From Atherinomorus stipes (lineage: Eukaryota > Chordata > Actinopteri > Atheriniformes > Atherinidae): DNA of 64,000 nt. A program made the position numbers and the translations under genes. The notes under the pieces were generated by a model. The model worked only from the letters and a program-made list of their open reading frames with translations. It was not told the origin of the DNA and did no database searches. The DNA lies in NCBI GenBank assembly GCA_023101725.1, contig JALJCO010013423.1:124001-188000 (forward strand), in the 5' to 3' direction. Shown here piece after piece: positions 50,201 to 59,200 of the stretch (position 1 is its first letter; every line of letters begins with the position of its first letter).

Positions 50201-53200
50201 TATCAGACATTCATAAATGATCAATTACTCATTAATTTGGTGTTTGGAGTATAAATGTATGCTAAATATATACATTTAGCATACATTTTAGCATACATAT
50301 ATATAAATACATCCTTAGTGTGTGTGTATATTTATATATATATATCTGTATATATACACTACTCACAAAAAGTTAAGGATATTTGGTTTTATGTATGATG
50401 TCAGAATGAAGCTAGAATCAACTAAAACCTTTCCAGGTGAACTGAATTAAACTTTCTCTAAATTTTGAATGCACATGTACACTTTTTTGTGTACAAAAAA
50501 GGACTCATCACACTCAGACTGAAAGACTGGTTCAGGGAGTGTGACATCATTCACACATGGATGGACCACCACAGAGTCCAGACCTGAACCCATGGAGAGT
50601 CTTCTGGATGTGCTGGGAAGGTTTTGTGCAGTGATCGGACTCTCCATCATCAGTAGATCTTGGTGCAAATTAACTCTGGACCAAAGCTGATCAAGACGAA
50701 GCCGCAGCCAACGCTGCTGGAATTACAGCTAAATATGAGCGACTCGTTATCCGCTAACCTGATATAAGACTGCATCATGATCAAACTTGTTATTGACACT
50801 CCCTCTACCCACAAGTCCCATGACTTGTTCGTTTGATGCTCCGGTCAGAGGGCCAGGTAGTAATCTAATGAAAATACTCGCTTGTTACGGGAAAAACGAA
50901 CCCCAGAGCGTAAACTGAAACATCCGTCTGTCTGTGCTTTAAACAAAGTAAACTTCCAGCCATGTTAAATCATGTGTGCAGTGAGATTAAAGACATCCAT
51001 TACTCACGCAGTCGGTCAGTCGTCTAACTTTAATGAGAGAAAACAATGTGGAAATCTGTAAAATTACATTAAATGTTTGTAATTACCTCAAATAACTGCA
51101 GTTATACAACCATGAAATGATGATGGCAGCATACAGATCCATCACCAGATGTTAATTCATCTGGTGAGGAGTGATGGCTCCACTTCACTTTCATTTATTT
51201 CAGGAGAAAAAAAGAAAAATAATTCAACTGAATCTGTCAGGAAAAAAAAAAAGCCAATTAATAATGTAAAATACTCTAAACTTTACCTGGTTTTTAAGAA
51301 GAAAATACTGGATGGACGTGTCGGTGTGTTAACTTCATGATGTAAAGTTTCAACCATTGCATCAATCTTTAAAAAATGATTACAACATGTTGGTTGCGCC
51401 ATACGTCTAGCGCTGGGCTAACCATTATTCGGCAGATTATTTTACCAAATAGTCGACTAATTAGCAAATTACTCAAATGATTATTTTTCTGTTGCACGAT
51501 TAATAAAAAATAAAATCTGTATTAAATGACTTTATCATACAACGGTTTGCCAAAGCCAAACATCTGCTGAACATAAAACAAAAGCAGTGTCTGTTTGTCA
51601 TAACTTGGATGTCCTGGGATCAGGACAGCGTTTCCCCTGTCCTGTACAAACACACTAATCTGATTCTGAACCCTGATTTTAAATCACAGCTTGAAGGTGG
51701 AATTGAGGAGTCAGGAGTTGGAACATTTTTATATTTTATTTCTTTTATTTATTCTTATTTTACTTTATTGTGACACCTCCCCTAATCAATTACATTCTTC
51801 CAATCACATTAAATATACACACATATATATATATGCATACATACACTACTCACAAAACGTTAGGGATATTCAACTTTTGGTTTTTGAAGAAAAGAATGAT
51901 GCTGAATAAATATTTAACCTGAAATATGAAATATGCCCGTCCGTGCCGTCAGGGAAGATGGAATAACCTGCTCATTCAGATTATTCAGCTCGTCAGCTGA
52001 CCTTCTTCTTTGGGGACATAACTATTGGGGGCTATAGCCCTGTTTCCACCAGCAGGTGTGAGTTGAGTCGGGTCCGAATTTTTTACGACCCTTTCTGTTG
52101 GAGTACTGATCTAACTGATCCGGACCAAAAAGATGGAGCTTAACAATCTGCAATCTGTTGATTGGTTGAAAAAAATGCGTCACTTTCCACGTGACCCGGT
52201 ATGCAGGGACGATCCTTTGTTTCTGTCTCGTCTGGTGCTTTGGTTAACTGCGATGATGTCACGCGGTCCGGTTAATGCTCCGCCTCCAGAGTGCGGGTAC
52301 AGTTTGCTGTGGGGACGCAACATAAAATCAACACATCCGTACCAAAAACCACCCGACCCGGCCCAGACCTGCGAGTGGAAACGGGGGTAATGTTGCTGAA
52401 CCTAGACCTGAACCTAGACCTGACCCACTGCAGCAGCCCCAGATCATAGACTACCCCTGCAGGCTTGTAGAGATGACACCAGGCCTCGTCGTCTTACTCT
52501 TCCTACCCTGATGCTCCATCACTCTGGAATGTGGTAAACTGGACTCATCGGACCACATGACCTTCTTCCATTGCCCCGGAGTCCAGTCTTTATGCTAACC
52601 GGCGAACTGAAGCCTTTCTCTCCAGTTATCCTCACTGGTCCATGGGTTGTGTTTAGGCTCCACAGTTGTTCAGTCCCAATCGTGAGTTTCTTCTCATTGT
52701 GAGTTTGGAAATGTTCTTATTTTCACTATTAACTAGGGATGCACCGAAAATTCGGCCACCAAAAGTTTTCGGCCAAAAATGACCCAAAAGTGCATTTTCG
52801 GTTTTCGGCCGAAAGACATAAATCACCGAAACAACACAGCCGAAACTTGTGATGATGCAACAAACAGCGCATCCAACTCGCAACTTATGAACTTTGTATT
52901 TTTATGTGAAAATATATTTAATTTCACTGTCTTTCAGCAGCCAGTCAGTTATAAGCCTGTATATTATTATTTGTTGTAATAGTCCTACAGAAAAAAAAAT
53001 GTAAAAGGCATTATGTAATGTACACGAGTGGAGTCAAACTAAATATTTTATTTTTCATTTTTAATCTATAGTGTACATTCTGTAATGTCAGGGGTAAATA
53101 AATATTTTGATACTTTTGTACTTGATTTGTTGCAATGATTGATTTTAGTGAAGTTAGTACACATTGTAGCTAAAAGTGCTACAGTTCTAATAATTGACAT

Positions 53201-56200
53201 TTTTTTCGGTGTTCGGTTTTCGGCCTTGATTTGTTCATTTTTTGTTTTCGGTTTCGGTCAAGTATTTTCATTTCGGTGCATCCCTACTATTAACCCTTAA
53301 AAAACGCATCGGCTGCGGGCAGCTGCCAGAAGTTCCCTGTTAGCACAATCCTGTTTAAACTGCTCTGGAATAAAAACTATAATAGCTAGAACGATATATT
53401 TTTTTTATTTGACAGCCAAGACTCTCACCGTTCAAGCTGTGGCATACAAGTCGATGATGTCATCATTTCTCGCTGCATTTGCACAAATGAAACTGCATTC
53501 TGCACATAAAATATTACTGATTCGGAAACAAATAATTTAAAATATATATTCAAAATATATAGGTTGAAGATACTTAATAATTATTCAGTAATTTTCTGCA
53601 TTTATATAGTTTTTTATAATTTTTCAGCCTCTCAATGGTCAAGAACCTTTTTTGTTTATATTAGCTATAGATATTCCAGGTAAAGCACCTAGAAATATTC
53701 CCACCAAATGACACCACAGCAGAAAAAAATGCCTTTATTAGCCGCTTTATGTTGAAGCTGAAATCCATCAATCAAGACGCCTTTGTACTCTGCTACCGAA
53801 ACAGAGTGACTCTCAAAAACTAAAAGAGATAAATGGTTGCAATAACCTGTCAAGTGTTAACAAGTACTTATTTTAATTTTGTAAATTTAGAAATGTTTTG
53901 GATCACTACGTTTTGTTTTTTTAGTTGGCAAGATGTGAAGAAAATAATTCCAATTTTTGTGTATTTTTTATATTCATGGCATTCTTTCAAGAACATTGTA
54001 AGTTATTACTGTCATTGAGGTTCATAAACTCGTAGTTTATGAACATCACTGACAATATAAAGGGTTAAACATAATTCTGAGTTCTACTGTTGTTTTGGAA
54101 TTTGAGAACTCAAGATTATTTTTCCAATCACATTTATTCGATGGTGAAGATGATGGTTCCCCACTATCTCTCCAGTTTTAACGACGTGTTGGACGGGTTC
54201 TAACCCAGGTTCAGATGTTTTCTTTGCTTGATGCCAGTGATTTTTCTGTTTTTTCTACAACCTCAGGATGTGTCTTCCTACATGCTTGTTTTAGAAATAA
54301 GAAGCTGCTCTCTGCGTCTGTCTGGGTTAAGCAACTTGATGCCAGCAGAAACATCAACATCCATGTAGTTTTTACTCTGCTGCATCCAGGTGGGGACTGG
54401 TTTACTGGACGGACGTTCTCGTTTGAACTCCTGGAAGCAGCAGAGTTTGTCAGAAACTGTGTGGGATTCTTTCTTTGGAAAATCATTGCTGTAAAGTGAG
54501 GTACTCTCCTTCCTTGCTGTCACAAGTTGCTCATTAGTCTGTCTGGATGGGAAGGAGGGGGGCACCCTGGAGGCTACACAATGGCCCCAGGAGGTTGTTT
54601 TCTGTGCCATTAGAAAGATGATTGACGAGTCTGAGGGAACCAGACGGCTCCTTCAAATATCCCTCTGCGTTGTGTGGATGGATGACGTATCTGCACACGA
54701 GGAAAAGTTATTTCAGTAAACTGTTAATTTATGTTTGTTACATCATGTATTTGTGTTTAGCTTCAGCATTATTTATATGACACGTTTCATAGCAAAGTAA
54801 CAGCTGGAGGAAGCATGCCCTGGTACCAGCTGAGGAAACGATATCCCAGGAGCCCGTCCACCCACGACCACAGGCAGTTTAGTTTAAGCTAAAGTTGAGG
54901 AGTGAAAGGCGTAGTTTGTGTCCTCTGTCCCTGCCCTGTCTCTTCTAATCTTCTGATTTTGTAAGAGGAAGCTGATAACACCCCCCCCCCCCAGCACACA
55001 ACTCATCCAGCTGCAGCGTTGACATCTCCTGCAGCACCTCTGGTAATTGTTTGGTAATTACAGCTGAGATGGGCCACGCTTTGAGAACTAATTGCTCCTC
55101 CTTAACAAGCTGAACTCAATTAGAGGACAGGATTTACGGGCTGTCCTCCGTCCTGACATGGAATAAATTTCCAGTCTGAGGGGGCTTTGCATCACACCGC
55201 CTGCATTACCGTCTCCTGACACCAGAGGGCAGCGTCTCCACGTGGATGCGGAGCCGCATCCTCCTCTGGGGGGCCGTGATGACTTGCACTGCATTGTGCT
55301 GGATGAATGATGCACTGCATGCAGCGGCTGCTTTGTGCTCCAGAGACTTTGACTTTCAAGCTCACAGAGATGTTTGTCAGGTTTGTTCACACCGTGTCTT
55401 CGCTTGGAAACCAGCCCCAGACTGCATCTGCACGTTCACGGAGGTGGTGGTTCCTGGAGGTTATTTCAACAAATGAATGAAATGTTTCATTATGTTGTTG
55501 CCTGAGTTGGGAATGAGTCATCCCCCTCAAGTTGAGGAGTTTATGGATCTTTCAGTTTATTAGTCTGTTCCAACCTCAAAAATATGGTCACCAAATGTGG
55601 GAAGAGGCTGAAAGAATGAGATGTCTGACACAAGCGGATGGAAGGAGCTGCCGTGGAAGGGTGGCCAGACTCTGCCTGAGAGATCTGGACATCTGGAGGG
55701 AGTTTAGAGTCGAGCCGCTGGTCCTCCATTATGAAAGGAATTAGCTGAGGTGGTTCAGACATCTGATCAGGAGGCCTCCTCCTGGTCATCTCTCCTTAGA
55801 GAAGTGGTCACCAACCTTTTACGTCTGAGAGAAAGGCGAGATCTTCTAACTCTTATACAGTATAAGAGAATTATTCATACCCTCCATTTAAAGAAAAGGC
55901 TCAATTCACAACAGTTTTTTAATAAAAAGTAACTCAAGAAACTAATAATAAATAAAAAATGTGCAAAATTATAATAGTAAAATAAAATGTTGCTTTTGAG
56001 TTGTACTTGAAAAGAATAATTTTTGAAAAACAACTGTCCCAGACACATTAGGCTAAACAAAGGCTTTATTTATCTTCATTTAGACTAAATAAAGGCTAAA
56101 TTCACAATAGTTATTAAAAAAAAACAAGAAACTTAAAAATTGAGGGCCGAGGTCTCTAGTTCCTATGTGTCTGAATGCGCAAAAAACCGGCCTGGTTCCT

Positions 56201-59200
56201 GAAAAGGTTATAGGAACTCTAAAAGGTTCCTACAGTCTGAAAGCGCCTGTTTAGGGACCCGAACATATTTGGGGGCTCGTCCGGGATCTGCTTGGGATCT
56301 TGTTTTGTTTGTTTGGTTTGGCTTTGCGGTTGAGTAATTCTTCCCTTTGTTATCTTGGGGGGGGGGGTTTCCCTTTCTTCCCGCGTGTGGATTTCAGAGG
56401 TTAAATGCAGGAAGGGAAAATCCCCGGTTGACATCACAGGATCATATCGTTGAAATGTCACCAGCTACCTTGGACTGATTTATGCTGCCTTCATGTGGCA
56501 TTGTATTTATGGTAAATACCATAGTCTGACGTGAAAGTTGCGCTTGAAAACCTGTTCATGTTGTAATTTCCACTGGGAAGCTGGAAAAAATTTACGATGC
56601 CTGAGTCGCCGAGATGAGGTAAACTTTGACCTTTCAATATGGCGGAGAGCAACAAGAATATCCTTAATTGGATACATTACATCATGTTTAAAGTTTTCTG
56701 TTGCTGTTATTTGGATAGTTTGTAGTCTGAATAATTCTGTGACATACAAAACTTTAATAACATCAACATGTAAACTTAGTTTTGTTCGTAAAAACATGGT
56801 TCTTAATTGGTTTACCTCCTCAGAGCAGATGCTAGCTAGTCAGTCAAGGACAGCTTCCAGTGTGAAACTTCATTACGACGATAAATCACTTGAACACAAT
56901 GCACCAGTATTTTCCACTTAACAAGTGGAAAGGATCATCTTTCCCATACCACATGAAGGCAGCATTAAATCGGGTTTTGTTGGATTTTATGCGAGACCCG
57001 GGTGGAGACGTTGGTGGGGGGTGTAGGTAGACCCCATCATCTGCCCTGCAGGCTTTAGCTTTGACACGTCTTTCTGACTTGTGTGAACACTGCTTCTGTT
57101 TTCACTTGCTCCTCACATCATTTCTGTCAAAGGAAACCATCAAACATCCTCTAAACAAAGATGATTCTCTGTTTTTAAGTTCTGTTAAACTAAAATGCCT
57201 CTTTCTGTCAGCATCTGAGATAAATCCAGTTCTTTTTCCATTCCACACAAACCAGACTGACTTTTCTTCAGAGACTGTTCTCAGACACCCGATGTCCTGA
57301 TCAAGGACACTTTGTTGACTTTTTTATGATTTGGAGAGATGCCGGGTTAAAGGTCCTGCCAGCCGCCAGCTGAGTGTGATCAAACATGTGGAAGCAGGTC
57401 AACAGGCTGACCTCTGGACTGTCTTATCGTTCCAGCATGCGATGAGTGGAATGTGTTGCCTCGACCGGACCTCTGCCACGACGTCAACCGTTTCGGACAC
57501 ACTGCAGTCTCCAGCGACAGGTAATCCATCCTCGTATTTCTGGATATATGCACATCTGCACGGCAAAACTTCGGTTTCATGAATTCTTCAGGAAAACAGA
57601 GTAATTATGGATGTTTGAGGTTGTGGATTTAAATCTATGACGCACATAGAAGTGATCAGGAGAACTGGGTATGACCGGTGAGTTTTCTGGGACGAGAAGT
57701 CATTTTAATGTTTTTTCCTGTAATTCCTAAAACCCAACAGCATTTAGTCTGATCACTAGTTTCTATGTTTCCCAGGTTGAGCACATCAGCGACTTTTTGT
57801 TGGAAGGAGGAACTCCAACTTATACAGTCGTGCTAAAGATTATTGACACCCTCCAATTAAAGAAAATGCTAAATCCACATTAATAATTCAAATAACAAGA
57901 AACTAAAGAAACTAATAATATGTAAAAATTTACAAAATTTTAATTTAGTGAAATAAAATATTGCTTTTGAATTGTGATTGGAAATAACAGTCTAAAATAA
58001 ACAAACAAAAGTGTCCCAGACACATTAGAGCACCTTTCCTGTGAAATGTGGACCAAAACACCTGTCATCAGGTGTAGAAGTCTTTTTGAACATTAGAGAA
58101 AACACATGATTGCAGTGATTGTCTCAGAATAGATCAGGGCGATATGGCCCAAAGTATTTATCACGATCTAAATTATAAAATTTGCAATAACGATACAACT
58201 GGCGATATGATCGATTTTCACAGTCATACCCGCGCATTAATAACCACCCCACCGCGGAAGAAGCTTTACGTGGAGGATGAAATGACCAAAACGAACCTTT
58301 TACTTGTCCTAGCGGCCTTGAGAACACGAAGAAAGTTCTCGCTTCTCATGGAGGATGGAACAAGCGCTGCTTTGACTTTACTCCTCGTTCGCTACCAGAC
58401 TGGCTGCATGCGCATTTTCTTATCATTCCCTAATGTTACACCGGTATTACCCTGAACGATATGATATGACCAGCCCTATCTCAGAATGTTCCTCAATAAA
58501 AATTTAGTATTGTCACAGCTTACATTTAAAGGGAAACGAGTAAAGCAAAACGAGCCCTTCTAAACAGATGAAGGAAATGAAAGCGTCAGTCTGACCGGGA
58601 TGCAGTCGTGTCTTTGATCGGGAAAACCGGGAAGAGCTCACTCCTGTTGGTTATATCCATCAGACTCGCAGTGCGTCCCGCTGTGTTAATCTGATAGGCT
58701 CCCGCCATCATGTGATACAGAAGCTAGAATCTGATAGGCTACCACCATCATGTGATACAGAAGCTAGAATCTGATAGGCTACCGCCATCATGTGACACAG
58801 AAGCTAGAATCTGATAGGCTACCACCATCATGTGATACAGAAGCTAGAATTTGATAGGCTACCGCCATCATGTGACACAGAAGCTAGAATCTGATAGGCT
58901 ACCACCATCATGTGATACAGAAGCTAGAATTTGATAGGCTACCGCCATCATGTGACACAGAAGCTAGAATCTGATAGACTACCGCCATCATGTGACACAG
59001 AAGCTAGAATCTGATAGGCTACCGCCATCATGTGACACAGAAGCTAGAATCTGATAGGCTACCGCCATCATGTGACACAGAAGCTAGAATCTGATAGGCT
59101 CCTGCCATCATGTGACACCGAAGCTAGAATCTGATAGGCTACCACCATCATGTGATACAGAAGCTAGAATTTGATAGGCTACCGCCATCATGTGACACAG

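Noticed and set aside
56268..56285. Possible tRNA gene because of the tRNA-Pro-like sequence
   Set aside because: Only 18 nt complementary to the tRNA 3' end are present, next to an LTR end; this is a primer-binding site and not a tRNA gene.
58144..58455. 103-codon frame shared in part with 62784-63068
   Set aside because: Lies inside two copies of a hAT-like MITE; differences between the copies alter residues freely and no domain is visible, so similarity reflects the shared element.
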